Shown: positions 1 through 8,976, numbered from the stretch's first letter. The stretch is 64,000 bases of DNA from Paenibacillus sp. HGH0039 (GCF_000411255.1 NZ_KE150413.1:424794-488793); one strand, 5' to 3'. Numbers and translations are program-made. The notes: generated from the letters alone by a model not told the origin.

Positions 1-20
1 TGTGTCTGAATAGACACCTG

Positions 21-137
21 TTTGGTGACGATGGCGGAAGGGAACCACGCGTACCCATCCCGAACACGACCGTTAAGCCTTCCAGCGCCGATGGTACTTG
101 GACCGAAGGGTCCTGGGAGAGTAGGACGTTGCCAAGC
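21..137 (+). rRNA. rrf: 5S ribosomal RNA
   Basis: The segment beginning TTTGGTGACGATGGCGGAAG and ending near GGACGTTGCCAAGC has the length (about 117 nt) and conserved blocks (CCCATCCCGAACAC, CGATGGTACTT, GGGAGAGTAGGACG) of Firmicutes 5S rRNA. The ends pair (TTGGT with GCCAAG). It is the tail of an rRNA operon whose 16S and 23S genes would lie left of the window. Confidence 0.95.
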
Positions 138-140
138 AAG

Positions 141-166
141 AGCCCACTTAACGGTGGGCTTTTCTT
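141..166 (+). terminator. Rho-independent terminator after 5S rRNA
   Basis: AGCCCAC and GTGGGCT form a perfect seven-base-pair stem with a short loop, followed by TTTTCTT. It immediately follows the 5S rRNA, although three tRNA genes continue downstream. Confidence 0.8.
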
Positions 167-209
167 ATCCTTTTATCGTGTTTCTACCTATTATATAGGT
201 GTTACATAT

Positions 210-288
<79 letters not shown>

Positions 289-317
289 TTCCTGATAACC
301 ACATAAGGATACATTTT

Positions 318-393
318 GGGGCCATAGCTCAGCTGGGAGAGCGCATCGCTGGCAGCGATGAGGTCAGGGGTTCGATCCCCCTTGGCTCCACCA
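318..393 (+). tRNA. tRNA-Ala (GGC)
   Basis: A 76-nt cloverleaf with acceptor GGGGCCA, the anticodon loop CTGGCAG (anticodon GGC), a GGTTCGATCCC T arm and an encoded CCA. Anticodon GGC differs from the TGC of the tRNA-Ala usually placed inside rRNA operons. Confidence 0.93.
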
Positions 394-399
394 TCTTAT

Positions 400-475
400 T
401 CCCTGATAGCTCAGTTGGTAGAGCACTCGACTGTTAATCGAGTTGTCACAGGTTCGAGTCCTGTTCGGGGAGCCA
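400..475 (+). tRNA. tRNA-Asn (GTT)
   Basis: A 76-nt cloverleaf with acceptor TCCCTGA, anticodon GTT in CTGTTAATC, a GGTTCGAGTCC T arm and an encoded CCA end. It is the third gene of the tRNA trio behind the rRNA operon. Confidence 0.95.
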
Positions 476-486
476 TACATATAACC

Positions 487-509
487 AAGAGCCGAAAGGC
501 TCTTTTTTT
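487..509 (+). terminator. Rho-independent terminator of the rRNA/tRNA unit
   Basis: AAGAGCC GAAA GGCTCTT followed by a run of T. A tight stem with a GAAA tetraloop ends the 5S-tRNA transcript. Confidence 0.9.
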
Positions 510-816
510 GATGCTTTCAAGAGGAGGCATAGTCGAATCTTACCAGGAAACTATGCCCCTTGTGAGGGCTAATCGAACGGTAGGACAAGTCTATCGGCGA
601 CCACCGTCATGTGGATGCCACACCACTCGCTAGGAGCTGCGAAGAAGTATCTGACGGCTGGTTAAGATCGAGCGGAAGATCGAGCAAGTCGACCAACTGT
701 GCGCTGTTCTCTACCTTCATACTTGTTCATTTTGCAGCAGCTGTTTCTCTGACTTATAGGGGAGCGGCTTTTTGCTTTTCAGTGATAATAATAAATAAAA
801 GTTCTTTTTAGCGCAT
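510..816. other. Non-coding stretch with hairpins, origin unknown
   Basis: I cannot assign a gene here. The GC-rich part (about 525-700) holds GGCATAGT/ACTATGCC with a 16-nt loop, CCCT/AGGG around TGTG, and CGGTAG/CTATCG. Short open frames exist, but none has a ribosome binding site or a recognisable protein. It could be a decayed insertion or a structured RNA. The right part is A+T rich and leads into the promoter of the next gene. Confidence 0.4.
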
Positions 817-858
817 TATAAAAATATAGTGAAATAAACCTTTGTGTAAGCGCTTAAA
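817..858 (+). promoter_or_regulatory. Probable promoter with cre-like site
   Basis: The A+T-rich -10 candidates TATAAA (817) and TATAGT (825) precede TGTAAGCGCTTAAA at 845-858, which matches the core of CcpA cre sites (or LacI-family operators). The site lies just downstream of the presumed transcription start, where a bound repressor would block transcription. The -35 element is weak. Confidence 0.5.
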
Positions 859-907
859 AATCTTGTCTGAAGCAGCCAACTGTATCCAAAAATAAGGAGG
901 GCAAGCC

Positions 908-2314
908 ATGGCAGACGGAAGAAGAAAGAAGTGGAGTGTCACGGCGGTTTTGTTAAGTTCGGCGTTGCTGTTCGGATGTTCCGGCCAGAGCGTAAAAACG
1001 ACACCGGGACCGACCCAGACGGGAAAGGATGCGGGAAATTCCCCGGCCGCTAAGAAAACGATAACCATTACTTATAGAGACGATGGAATTGGCGAGCAGG
1101 GTGCTCTGTTTAAATGGATCAAGGAAGTGGCTTCCAGTTATCCGGATAAAAGCGTGGAAATCAAGCCTACCCCGATTCAGGCGTCCGAGGGAGATTATTT
1201 TGCCAAAATAGCCTTGGCACTGAAATCGAAGGATACAGCACCGGATATTGTGACGGAGGACACGTTCATTCTGAACTCGGATGCGAGTGCGGGGTACCTG
1301 GAACCGTTGGATGACAGGTTGAAGGGGTGGGAAGATTGGACGAACGGCTCTTTTATCGAAGCTATGAAAAAAGGGGTAACGGCAAGCGACGGCAAGGTGT
1401 ATGGGGTCCCTTACAATACGGATTCGAGGGGACTGTGGTACAACAAGGAGATTTTCAAAAAAGCCGGACTTCCCGAGAATTGGCAGCCTAAAAACTGGGA
1501 TGAGGTTTTGAATGCGGCAAGGACAATTAAGGAGAAAGCGCCGGATGTGGTTCCGATCTGGATGAATATGGGAAAGGCTACGGGAGAAGCGACTTCGATG
1601 CAGACTTACGAAATGCTTCTCTATGGTACCGGAGATAGGTTGTACGACGATGCGAGCGGGAAATGGATCGTGAAGAGCCAGGGGATTCTGGATGCGCTCG
1701 GTTTTATCGAAACGGTGACGAAAGAAAAGCTCGGACCGCCGCTGTCTAAAGTGCTGAACGGCCAAGCCGGAAACACGGCTACGCGTGAATATTTGCCGAA
1801 AGGCAAGCTCGGGATCTCGCTCGACGGGTCCTGGATCACCGGCAATTATCTGGAGGGCGGGGCGGCACCGTGGCCGGCTTATAAAGATGTGCTCGGGTTT
1901 GCGCCCATGCCGACAAGCAAAGGTCAGGCCCCGGGTTCGATCACGCTAGCCGGAGGATGGGCCTTGTCGATTCCCAGCAATGCGCAGCATAAAGACGAAG
2001 CGTGGAATTTTATTAAATACGCGCTGAATAAAGAAAATACGCAGAAGCTCGTGATCGCTTCCGGCAATATAACGGTCCGGGCAGACGTAGCGAAAGACCC
2101 GGGGTACACGAAAATGCCGTTTAATGAGCTGGCAACGGAATATTTGAAGAATGCCGAGTTTAGGCCCGCGCAGGATAAATACCCGGAAGTGTCCACTCAG
2201 ATTCAAACGATGGTCGAATCGGTGGCAACGGGGACAGCGCCCGCGGCTGCTTTAAATAAATATACGCAGGATGTGACCCGTATTGCAGGCGCGGAGCATA
2301 TCACGGAAAAGTAA
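908..2314 (+). CDS. Sugar ABC transporter substrate-binding lipoprotein
   Basis: A 468-residue extracellular solute-binding protein of family 1 (MalE/UgpB class). The N-terminus has basic residues, a hydrophobic stretch and a lipobox ending LLFGC, so Cys24 is the predicted lipidation site. The mature protein is probably tethered outside the membrane and delivers a sugar or oligosaccharide to the two permeases that follow. Motifs such as YGVPYNTDSRGLWYNKEIF and LAGGWALSIPSNA are typical of the family. The start is set by AATAAGGAGG about 7 nt upstream. It is first in an operon with the permeases at 2492 and 3407 and probably controlled through the cre-like site at 845. The substrate is unknown, and a GH63-like glycosidase downstream suggests an oligosaccharide. 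Confidence 0.9.
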   Translation: MADGRRKKWSVTAVLLSSALLFGCSGQSVKTTPGPTQTGKDAGNSPAAKKTITITYRDDGIGEQGALFKWIKEVASSYPDKSVEIKPTPIQASEGDYFAKIALALKSKDTAPDIVTEDTFILNSDASAGYLEPLDDRLKGWEDWTNGSFIEAMKKGVTASDGKVYGVPYNTDSRGLWYNKEIFKKAGLPENWQPKNWDEVLNAARTIKEKAPDVVPIWMNMGKATGEATSMQTYEMLLYGTGDRLYDDASGKWIVKSQGILDALGFIETVTKEKLGPPLSKVLNGQAGNTATREYLPKGKLGISLDGSWITGNYLEGGAAPWPAYKDVLGFAPMPTSKGQAPGSITLAGGWALSIPSNAQHKDEAWNFIKYALNKENTQKLVIASGNITVRADVAKDPGYTKMPFNELATEYLKNAEFRPAQDKYPEVSTQIQTMVESVATGTAPAAALNKYTQDVTRIAGAEHITEK

Positions 2315-2380
2315 TTGACAGGCTGCCTGCTCAGGCACATGCGGAAGACGGCAGGGAGGACGGGAATGAAGAGGGTGACT

Positions 2381-2423
2381 GCCGTCATGCGACATCACTC
2401 ATCCGTCATGCGACGCCACTCAT
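2381..2423. repeat. Two-copy 21-bp direct repeat upstream of permease gene
   Basis: CCGTCATGCGACATCACTCAT and CCGTCATGCGACGCCACTCAT lie back to back with two differences. They sit in the spacer between the binding protein gene and the permease start at 2492. Similar degenerate repeats fill other spacers of this locus. Confidence 0.7.
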
Positions 2424-2491
2424 CACTCCGGCTGCCTGGACCAAGCTTGAGCAGGTTTTTTGTACCGTTAAAGTACGGGAGGGGGATGCGG

Positions 2492-3382
2492 ATGAGTAGT
2501 GTGGCGGTCCAAGATCTTTATAGGAAAAAACGAACCTCTTCGTGGTTTTATTTTTTGCTTCCTTCGATAGCGATTATGCTGGTGTTTTTTATTTATCCGA
2601 TTTTGCTGACCTTTTATTATTCCTTTACGAATCTGGCGTTGACGGGGGAAGCTGCGAAAGAACTGAAGTTTACCGGCTTCGATAACTATGTGCGGATGTT
2701 TCAAGATCCTACGGTCCGGATCAGCATCTGGAATACGCTCGTTTTTCTGATCGGATCGGCCGTTATCGGCCAGCAGGTGCTGGGCTTTCTGGTTGCGCTT
2801 CTGATGAAGCACAAAAATAAGCATTTCCGGCGGGTGATCGGAACCATCGTGCTGGCAGGCTGGGTGACCCCGGAAATCGTTTGCGCTTTATGTCTGTACA
2901 GCTTTTTCGGGGATGAGGGGACTTTGAATGCGATCTTGGTGTTTTTCGGCATTCCGGTCGTTACATGGCTGTATACCGTTCCGATGATTACGATTATTCT
3001 GGCGAACATCTGGCACGGGACGGCGTTTTCCATGCTCGTCTTTCAAGCGGCGCTGGATGACGTGCCTGCGGAGATCGAAGAAGCGGCCGTTGTTGACGGT
3101 GCGTCCAGGTGGCAGATCTTGACGAGAATTATTTTGCCCCTTATAAAAGGAACCCTGACCACCAATATGATGCTGGTTACTTTGCAGACTTTGGGTGTAT
3201 TCGGGCTCATCTACGCGATGACCGGAGGAGGACCGGGAACCTCGACGACAACCCTGCCTATTTTTATGTACAATCAGGCGTTCGTGAATTATCAGCTCGG
3301 GTACGGGACGGCCATATCGCTGCTCCTGCTGCTTCTCGGCATTATCCTCAGCCTGTTCTATATCCGTGCGATGAGAGAGTAA
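2492..3382 (+). CDS. Sugar ABC transporter permease (MalF/UgpA type)
   Basis: An inner-membrane permease of the CUT1 family, 296 residues from the ATG at 2492. An open frame extends upstream to 2315, but the GGGAGGGGG ribosome binding site and the onset of family similarity (KKRTSSWFYFLLP) favour 2492. About six membrane segments are visible, the first near residues 17-40. The EAA loop reads EIEEAAVVDGASRWQILTRI, the contact surface for the ATPase. It pairs with the permease at 3407 and the binding protein at 908. No ATPase gene is present, so a shared MsmX-type ATPase encoded elsewhere is likely. Confidence 0.9.
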   Translation: MSSVAVQDLYRKKRTSSWFYFLLPSIAIMLVFFIYPILLTFYYSFTNLALTGEAAKELKFTGFDNYVRMFQDPTVRISIWNTLVFLIGSAVIGQQVLGFLVALLMKHKNKHFRRVIGTIVLAGWVTPEIVCALCLYSFFGDEGTLNAILVFFGIPVVTWLYTVPMITIILANIWHGTAFSMLVFQAALDDVPAEIEEAAVVDGASRWQILTRIILPLIKGTLTTNMMLVTLQTLGVFGLIYAMTGGGPGTSTTTLPIFMYNQAFVNYQLGYGTAISLLLLLLGIILSLFYIRAMRE

Positions 3383-3406
3383 ACAAACTTACAAGGAGAA
3401 TACCGT

Positions 3407-4240
3407 ATGAATACGAGCCAGCGTAAATGGATGTATCGCATCTTGCCTTATACGATTCTTGTTTTCATCGGCATCTGTTTTATTCTTCCCCTTTTGTGGG
3501 TTCTGGTGGCATCTGTCGATTCCAACGCGATGCAGTCGCTTAAGGTCCCCACGCGGCTGACTGGGACGAATTATGCGGAGGTGATCGCCAATCCGGAAAA
3601 TCAGCGGGCCTATATGATCGGCCTCATCATGTCTCTGGGTCAAGCCATGCTCGTCGTTATTCTGGCCCTGCTTGCGGCTTACCCATTGTCGCGCTATCAA
3701 TTAAAGTATAAAAAACCGTTTATGCTTACCGTGTTGTTCATGACTTCGCTTCCGATTACGGCGGTTATGGTTCCGGTGTATCAATTGTTCCTGACCACCA
3801 AGCTGTATGACAATATTTTCGGCGTCATCTTATTTTTCGCGGCTTCGTCCATGCCGTACGGCATCTGGATGCTGAAGAACTTCATGGACTCGGTGCCGAG
3901 CGAGCTGGAAGAAGCGGCCTGGATTGACGGAGCGTCCGTGTTTACAGGCATCCGCAAGGTGGTGGCGCCGCTGATGGTTCCCGGCATTTGCACGGTAGCG
4001 GTTTTTACGTTTTCGGGAAGCTGGGGGAACTTCTTCGTTCCGTATATCCTTCTGCAATCTCCTGAAAACTTCCCGGTGTCCTTGAAGTTGTATCAGTTTT
4101 TCGGGCAGTACGGGATGGCCGACTACGGCAAATTAGCGGCATTTTCCGTCCTATATGCCGTTCCGTCCGTCATTCTGTATATGCTGTCCCAGAGATTCAT
4201 GTCGAAAGGATTCGGGCTGCAGGGAGGAACTAAAGGATAA
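3407..4240 (+). CDS. Sugar ABC transporter permease (MalG/UgpE type)
   Basis: A second CUT1 permease of 277 residues with about six membrane helices, the first near residues 11-33. The EAA loop is ELEEAAWIDGASVFTGIRKV, and the C-terminus (RFMSKGFGLQGGTKG) is typical of MalG-like subunits. The start ATG follows ACAAGGAGAA, and the gene begins 24 nt after the preceding permease, so the three genes form one transport operon. It forms the heterodimeric channel with the permease at 2492. The substrate is not deducible beyond a sugar or oligosaccharide. Confidence 0.9.
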   Translation: MNTSQRKWMYRILPYTILVFIGICFILPLLWVLVASVDSNAMQSLKVPTRLTGTNYAEVIANPENQRAYMIGLIMSLGQAMLVVILALLAAYPLSRYQLKYKKPFMLTVLFMTSLPITAVMVPVYQLFLTTKLYDNIFGVILFFAASSMPYGIWMLKNFMDSVPSELEEAAWIDGASVFTGIRKVVAPLMVPGICTVAVFTFSGSWGNFFVPYILLQSPENFPVSLKLYQFFGQYGMADYGKLAAFSVLYAVPSVILYMLSQRFMSKGFGLQGGTKG

Positions 4241-4306
4241 GAGGACCGGCAGCAGCGGCCGCTCACAAGAGAGACAGGATCTTATAAGCATTGGTATTTA
4301 AAAGTA

Positions 4307-4342
4307 ACCGTCTTAGAGGCAGATCGCCTCCGGGCGGTTTTT
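4307..4342 (+). terminator. Terminator of the first transporter operon
   Basis: ACCG...CGGT encloses GAGGC/GCCTC, and TTTTTTA follows. It separates the transporter operon from the glycosidase gene. The rest of 4241-4570 holds only the promoter at 4500. Confidence 0.7.
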
Positions 4343-4499
4343 TATTTGGTAGGAATAAAGGAAAACAGTGAACAAAAAGACGAATCTCCGCATACAAAAT
4401 GGCACCTTTAGAGCCTCCGGCTGAAAACCGCGGCGCGGCAGGCGCAAAATGACACGAAGATACCAACAAGCGTCGGTGTGGGGATTCTCCTCTTTCCGG

Positions 4500-4523
4500 T
4501 ACAATTTTATGTAAACGCTCTCT
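4500..4523 (+). promoter_or_regulatory. -10 element plus cre-like site before the glycosidase
   Basis: TACAAT at 4500-4505 is a plausible -10, followed at 4510 by TGTAAACGCTCTCT, which has a good left half of a CcpA cre. If this promoter is real, the long frame reading from 4478 cannot use its first codon, and ATG 4571 is the start. Confidence 0.5.
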
Positions 4524-4570
4524 TCATGAGCAGGAACTACGAATCCAAGGAGCAACGGGGGGCTGCAACT

Positions 4571-6322
4571 ATGAATTTCGATCTGTCTGTGGTGCCATTC
4601 AGCCGCTTTGGTTCCTATTTCGCCCTATCGAGGCTGCCGCAAAGCGAAAAGCGCAGCGAAGGGCTTTACGTACGAATGATCCGCGGGGGCGACGAGCAGG
4701 CCGGTGTCCTGTTCGGCATCACCCCCATTGATCCGAAGAGCAGGGAAGCGCTGACCGATTACAGGGTGGAAGCTTCCCCCGTCAAGGTTCGTCTGGAAAG
4801 TGGGACGGGCTGGATGGAATGGTGCATTCCGGAGCCGGACTGCATTCGCGTCAGAGGCGAAGGGATCGGACTGAAGCTGACGGCGGAGCTAAGCGCATAC
4901 GATTACGCCCTTCCTTATCAGGAAAGAGGATGGGAGCTTAACAGCTTTTCGCGGGAGGTCCGGATTCTGCTTTCGCCGCTGCTCGGCCATTTCGAGCCGG
5001 ATGTAGTCTGGGGCGGACTCCGTGCCAAGCATATTGCTTTCGTGATGGTTCCCGGCGGAGAAAGTCAGTCGTTCGATTTGTCTCTTGAAGAGTACCGGAC
5101 GGTCCCAGGACAGCGCGGCGCATATTCTTACGAAGAGGCCGAGGCCATGGCGGGCCAGGACTGGGAACAGTGGCTCTCCCGCACGATTCGGACTCCTGGG
5201 GACTGGGAGGAAGCGCGGACACTTGCCGCGTACATTACATGGTCCTGCGTCGTACGCGCGGACGGCTATTTATCCCGTCCCGCGATGTACATGTCGAAGA
5301 ACTGGATGACGAACATATGGAGCTGGGATCACTGCTTCAATGCGATGGCGCTGGCCGGGACGAACCCGGATTTAGCCTGGGATCAGTTTGCGATATTTTT
5401 TGACCGGCAGGATGAAAGCGGGATGCTGCCGGACTTTTTAAACGATAAATATGCGCTCTGGAACTGCTGCAAACCGCCCATTCACGGGTGGACACTGGAT
5501 TGGATGATGAAAAATTCGTCGGCGGTCACGGATGATCGGCTTCGGGAAATTTACGAACCGCTCGGCAAATGGACGACGTGGTGGTTCCGGTACCGCGATG
5601 ACGACGGAGACGGAATTCCGCAGTACAATCACGGCAATGACAGCGGCTGGGACAACAGCACGGCGTTCCTGACGGATATTCCCGTGGAGAGCCCGGATCT
5701 TTCGGCGTTTCTCGTCATCCAGATGGAAGTATTGGCCGTCGCGGCGCAGAGGCTCGGCCTGGATGAAGAGTCCGAGCGCTGGTCGGCCCGGGCAACCGAG
5801 CTGCTTCAAAAGCTGATCGGGCACTTTTGGGACGAGAAAGAGGGCCGCTTCACGGCCATGCGTTCCGGTACCCACGAGCGTTCGGCCGGAGACAGCCTGC
5901 TGTCGTTCGTCCCGATCGTGCTGGGAAGCCGGCTCCCCGGCCCTATCCGCGAGAAGGTGATCGCGGATTTGAAGCAGCCGGACCGGTTCTTGACCGGCAA
6001 CGGGCTGGCGACGGAGAGCACGTCCAGCCCGTACTACGCGGCGGACGGCTACTGGCGCGGCCCGATCTGGGCCCCTTCCACGATGCTGATCGTGGAAGGG
6101 CTTCGCGGAGCGGGCGACGAGGAATTTGCCTCGGAGGTGGCCCGCAAGTTCTGCCGCATGGCGGCAAAGTCCGGTATGGCGGAGAATTTCGACGCCGTAA
6201 CCGGTGAGGGGCTGCGCGACCGGGCGTTCACGTGGACGTCGAGCGTTTTCCTTCTGCTGGCCGGCAGATGCAGGGAAGAAGAGATGGTTGCCGGGGCGTC
6301 CGCAGGCAGTCCGGAGCAGTAA
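4571..6322 (+). CDS. GH63-like (MGH1-like) alpha-glycosidase
   Basis: A 583-residue protein with the (alpha/alpha)6-barrel signature of the glycoside hydrolase 63/37/15 superfamily: NIWSWDHCFNAMALAG, KPPIHGWTLDWMM, GNDSGWDNST, YWRGPIWAPSTMLIVEGL and FTWTSSVFLLL in family order. The N-terminal 200 residues look like a beta-sandwich domain. It has no signal peptide, so it probably acts in the cytoplasm on oligosaccharides brought in by the transporter at 908-4240. Candidate catalytic acids lie in the WDH and GWDNST regions, but I cannot assign them with certainty. The start is set by a GGGGGG stretch 8 nt upstream and by the promoter at 4500. GC content rises strongly in the second half. Confidence 0.8.
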   Translation: MNFDLSVVPFSRFGSYFALSRLPQSEKRSEGLYVRMIRGGDEQAGVLFGITPIDPKSREALTDYRVEASPVKVRLESGTGWMEWCIPEPDCIRVRGEGIGLKLTAELSAYDYALPYQERGWELNSFSREVRILLSPLLGHFEPDVVWGGLRAKHIAFVMVPGGESQSFDLSLEEYRTVPGQRGAYSYEEAEAMAGQDWEQWLSRTIRTPGDWEEARTLAAYITWSCVVRADGYLSRPAMYMSKNWMTNIWSWDHCFNAMALAGTNPDLAWDQFAIFFDRQDESGMLPDFLNDKYALWNCCKPPIHGWTLDWMMKNSSAVTDDRLREIYEPLGKWTTWWFRYRDDDGDGIPQYNHGNDSGWDNSTAFLTDIPVESPDLSAFLVIQMEVLAVAAQRLGLDEESERWSARATELLQKLIGHFWDEKEGRFTAMRSGTHERSAGDSLLSFVPIVLGSRLPGPIREKVIADLKQPDRFLTGNGLATESTSSPYYAADGYWRGPIWAPSTMLIVEGLRGAGDEEFASEVARKFCRMAAKSGMAENFDAVTGEGLRDRAFTWTSSVFLLLAGRCREEEMVAGASAGSPEQ

Positions 6323-6375
6323 GGATGGCTGCTTCGCGCCTCAGTGACAGTTAAAACGGGAACGGAAAGAGATAC

Positions 6376-6430
6376 AAGCACGAAAGCGATCAGATACGAA
6401 AGCACGAAAGCATATCAAGCACGAAGCCAA
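6376..6430. repeat. Degenerate AGCACGAAAG repeats in spacer
   Basis: The spacer before the dehydrogenase contains several near-copies of AGCACGAAAG / ATACGAAAGC (for example around 6378, 6398, 6404 and 6418). The repeats end just before the ribosome binding site AAGGGGG. Confidence 0.6.
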
Positions 6431-6447
6431 CCAAGGGGGTAAATCAG

Positions 6448-7227
6448 ATGACAACGAACACTTCTCCGCTGGATTTAACCGGAAAGACGGCCCTGGTGAC
6501 GGGAGCCGCTTCGGGAATCGGTTTTGCGGCCGCTCAAACACTGGCAGCTAACGGGGCCAAGGTAATGTTGCTGGACATGAACGAAGCCGGCGGCCGCGAA
6601 GCCGAACGTCTCCTTACGGAGCAGGGGCATTTCGCCCGTTATATTCCGTGCGACGTTACGCAATCGGAAGACTGCCAAGCGGCAGTCGAAGCGGCGGTCC
6701 GGGAGACGGGCAGGATCGACATCGTTTTCAACAACGCGGGCGTGATCCGGCGGAAAACCGTTGTGGAACTGACGGAAGAACAGTGGGATCTCGTGATCGA
6801 CGTTTCCTTGAAAGGGACCTTCCTTCTGTCCAAATACGCGATCCCGGTGATGGAAAAGAACGGCGGCGGAAGCATTATCAACACGGGATCGGGCTGGGGG
6901 CTGAAAGGCGGCGACCAGGCGGCCGCTTACTGCGCGGCCAAGGCAGGCGTGGTGAACCTGACCCGCGGAATGGCGATTGACCACGGCCCTGCCGGAATCC
7001 GCGTGAACTGCGTCTGTCCGGGGGATACGGATACGCCGCTTCTGCGCGATGAAGCCAAGCAGCTGCGCCGGGACGAGGCAAGCTTCCTCGTAGCTTCCGC
7101 GGAGCGTCCGCTGAACAGGCTGGGGACGCCTCAGGATATTGCCAACGCGGTGCTGTTCCTGGCAAGCGGGATGTCCGCGTGGGTTACCGGCTCGGTTCTC
7201 GTGGTGGACGGCGGAGGTTTGGCGTAA
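6448..7227 (+). CDS. SDR-family NAD(P)-dependent dehydrogenase
   Basis: A 259-residue classical short-chain dehydrogenase/reductase. Residues 18-25 read TGAASGIG (Rossmann dinucleotide loop), NNAG follows near residue 95, and the catalytic triad is visible as Ser148, Tyr161 and Lys165 (YCAAKAG). An acidic residue after the second strand (LLDMNE) favours NAD over NADP. The C-terminal GSVLVVDGG block is typical of the family. It is soluble and cytoplasmic, oxidising or reducing a hydroxyl, probably of a sugar-derived compound given the context. The start follows AAGGGGG. It lies between the GH63-like enzyme and the GcvPA-like gene, but repeat-filled spacers make a single operon uncertain. Confidence 0.9.
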   Translation: MTTNTSPLDLTGKTALVTGAASGIGFAAAQTLAANGAKVMLLDMNEAGGREAERLLTEQGHFARYIPCDVTQSEDCQAAVEAAVRETGRIDIVFNNAGVIRRKTVVELTEEQWDLVIDVSLKGTFLLSKYAIPVMEKNGGGSIINTGSGWGLKGGDQAAAYCAAKAGVVNLTRGMAIDHGPAGIRVNCVCPGDTDTPLLRDEAKQLRRDEASFLVASAERPLNRLGTPQDIANAVLFLASGMSAWVTGSVLVVDGGGLA

Positions 7228-7274
7228 GCTTTTTTGCGGCAAAGAATTTGGGGGATTGAGCTTGAGAGCTTGGG

Positions 7275-7460
7275 CACGGGCAGATCTGGGACAGAGATAA
7301 GCAGGTAAGTTAGTCTGTAACACGGGCAGATCTGGACAACGATAAGCAGTAAGTCCGTGACACGTACAGATGCCGGAAACAGCAGTAATCCAGTAAGTTT
7401 GCAGCATGGGCAGATGCCTGAACATCGACTGATCCGTATGATCTGTGACACTGGCATAGA
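7275..7460. repeat. Degenerate tandem repeat, unit about 40-46 bp
   Basis: Four imperfect copies begin with CACGGGCAGATCTGG (7275), CACGGGCAGATCTGG (7321), CACGTACAGATGCCGG (7361) and CATGGGCAGATGCCTG (7405). Most units also contain a variant of GATAAGCAGTAAGT..GTGACAC. They fill most of the 351-bp gap between the SDR gene and the GcvPA-like gene. Confidence 0.7.
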
Positions 7461-7578
7461 AAAAAAGCTTTTGCGATTAGACACCATACCTGAGCAATTT
7501 TTGACCGGCATGTTACCCCTAACTTTTTCATCAGGATTCTACTATTCCATCATTCAGCACACACAGGGAGGTTTACCG

Positions 7579-8976
7579 ATGGCAACCAGGCAGTCTTCAT
7601 CCCATCCATATATACCGAACACGGTATCCGACGTACAAAAGGACATGCTCCAAGTAATCGGAGCGGCTACTATCGAAGAGCTGTACCGCATGGTACCGGA
7701 ATCTTTGCGCTACCGCGACACGCTTCAAATCGGTCCGGCTTTGAACGAATACGAGCTGCAGCGCCACATCGAAACGCTGCTGAACCGCAATCTTCACGCG
7801 CGGGAGCGGCTCAACTTCCTCGGGGCGGGCTGCTGGCAGCATTATGTGCCTGCGGTGTGCGACGAGATCAGCCAGCGTTCCGAGTTCGTGACCGCGTATG
7901 CGGGAGAGCCGTACGAGGACCACGGGCGCTTTCAGGCGCTGTTCGAGTATCAGAGCCTTCTGGCCGAGCTCGTCGACATGGATGTCGTCAACGTGCCGAC
8001 GTTCGATTGGGCCCAGGCGGCTTCCACCGCTCTTCGCATGGCGGCGCGCATGAACGGCCGCAGCGAGGTGCTGCTGCCGGCGACGACTCATCCGGACCGC
8101 CTGCTTATCATCCGCAACTACCTGTCGCCGCAAATCCGCTGCACCCTCGTTGGCTGCGACCCCGCGACAGGACTGCTGGATTTGGGCGATCTGCAGAGCA
8201 AGCTGGGCCCGGATACTGCGGCCGTCTATATCGAGAACCCTTCCTACCTCGGTCACATCGAGGTCCAGGGAGAGGCGATCGGCAAGCTCGCGAAGGAGGC
8301 GGGCGCCGTATTTGCGGTCGGCGTGGACCCGATCTCGCTGGGCGTCCTGAAGCCGCCTTCCCGCTATGGCGCGGACCTTGTCTGCGGCGACCTGCAGCCT
8401 CTCGGCATCCGCATGAACTACGGCGGAGGCCAGGCCGGTTTCATCGCTTCGCGTGACGAAGAAGCTTACGTGATGGAATACCCGTCACGCCTGTTCGGCA
8501 TAGCGCCGACTTCGGTGGAAGGCGAGTACGGCTTCGGGGACGTGGCGTATGAGCGGACTTCTTTTGCGAAGCGGGAAAAAGGGAAAGAGTCCGTCGGCAC
8601 GCAGACCGCGCTGTGGGGGATCACGGCAGGCGTCTATCTGGCACTGATGGGGCCGCAGGGAATGCTTGAGGTGGGCAAGACCATCGTTCAGCAGGCGGAA
8701 TATGCCAAGAAGCGGTTGTCCGAGATAGAGGGAGTCAGCATGAAATTCAACGTGTCCACGTTTAAGGAATTTGTCGTTGACTTTAATTCGACCGGTAAAA
8801 GCGTGGCGGAGATTAATAAGCTTCTGCTTGAGCAGGGTATTTTCGGAGGCAAGGATTTGTCCGCCGAGTTTGCGCAATGGGGACAGTGCGCGCTCTACTG
8901 TGTAACGGAAATCCACACGAAGCAGGATATCGATACCCTCGCGGAGGCGCTGAAAAAAGTGCTGGGAAGGGCCTGA
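7579..8976 (+). CDS. GcvPA-like protein (divergent glycine dehydrogenase subunit 1)
   Basis: A 465-residue fold-type I PLP-enzyme homologue of glycine dehydrogenase (decarboxylating) subunit 1. Family landmarks include YIPNTVSDVQKDML near the N-terminus, FLGAGCWQHYVPA, SEFVTAYAG, FQALFEYQSLLAEL and the late CVTEIHTKQDID region. It departs from the usual subunit: the YTPYQ-E-SQG block is AGEPYEDHGR, and the segment before the glycine-rich turn reads DLQPLGIRMNYGGGQAGFIA. ATG 7579 follows ACAGGGAGG, and frames reading from 7357 start inside spacer repeats. The partner subunit is at 9224. No gcvT or gcvH is nearby, so the role in a standard glycine cleavage system is doubtful. Confidence 0.8.
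   Translation: MATRQSSSHPYIPNTVSDVQKDMLQVIGAATIEELYRMVPESLRYRDTLQIGPALNEYELQRHIETLLNRNLHARERLNFLGAGCWQHYVPAVCDEISQRSEFVTAYAGEPYEDHGRFQALFEYQSLLAELVDMDVVNVPTFDWAQAASTALRMAARMNGRSEVLLPATTHPDRLLIIRNYLSPQIRCTLVGCDPATGLLDLGDLQSKLGPDTAAVYIENPSYLGHIEVQGEAIGKLAKEAGAVFAVGVDPISLGVLKPPSRYGADLVCGDLQPLGIRMNYGGGQAGFIASRDEEAYVMEYPSRLFGIAPTSVEGEYGFGDVAYERTSFAKREKGKESVGTQTALWGITAGVYLALMGPQGMLEVGKTIVQQAEYAKKRLSEIEGVSMKFNVSTFKEFVVDFNSTGKSVAEINKLLLEQGIFGGKDLSAEFAQWGQCALYCVTEIHTKQDIDTLAEALKKVLGRA

Noticed and set aside
358-633. Open frame over tRNA-Ala and tRNA-Asn
   Set aside because: It reads through two intact tRNA genes and a terminator and shows no protein similarity.
7275-7460. Repeat array between SDR and GcvPA-like genes as CRISPR
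   Set aside because: Units of 40-46 bp vary along their whole length and have no conserved repeat plus unique spacer structure.
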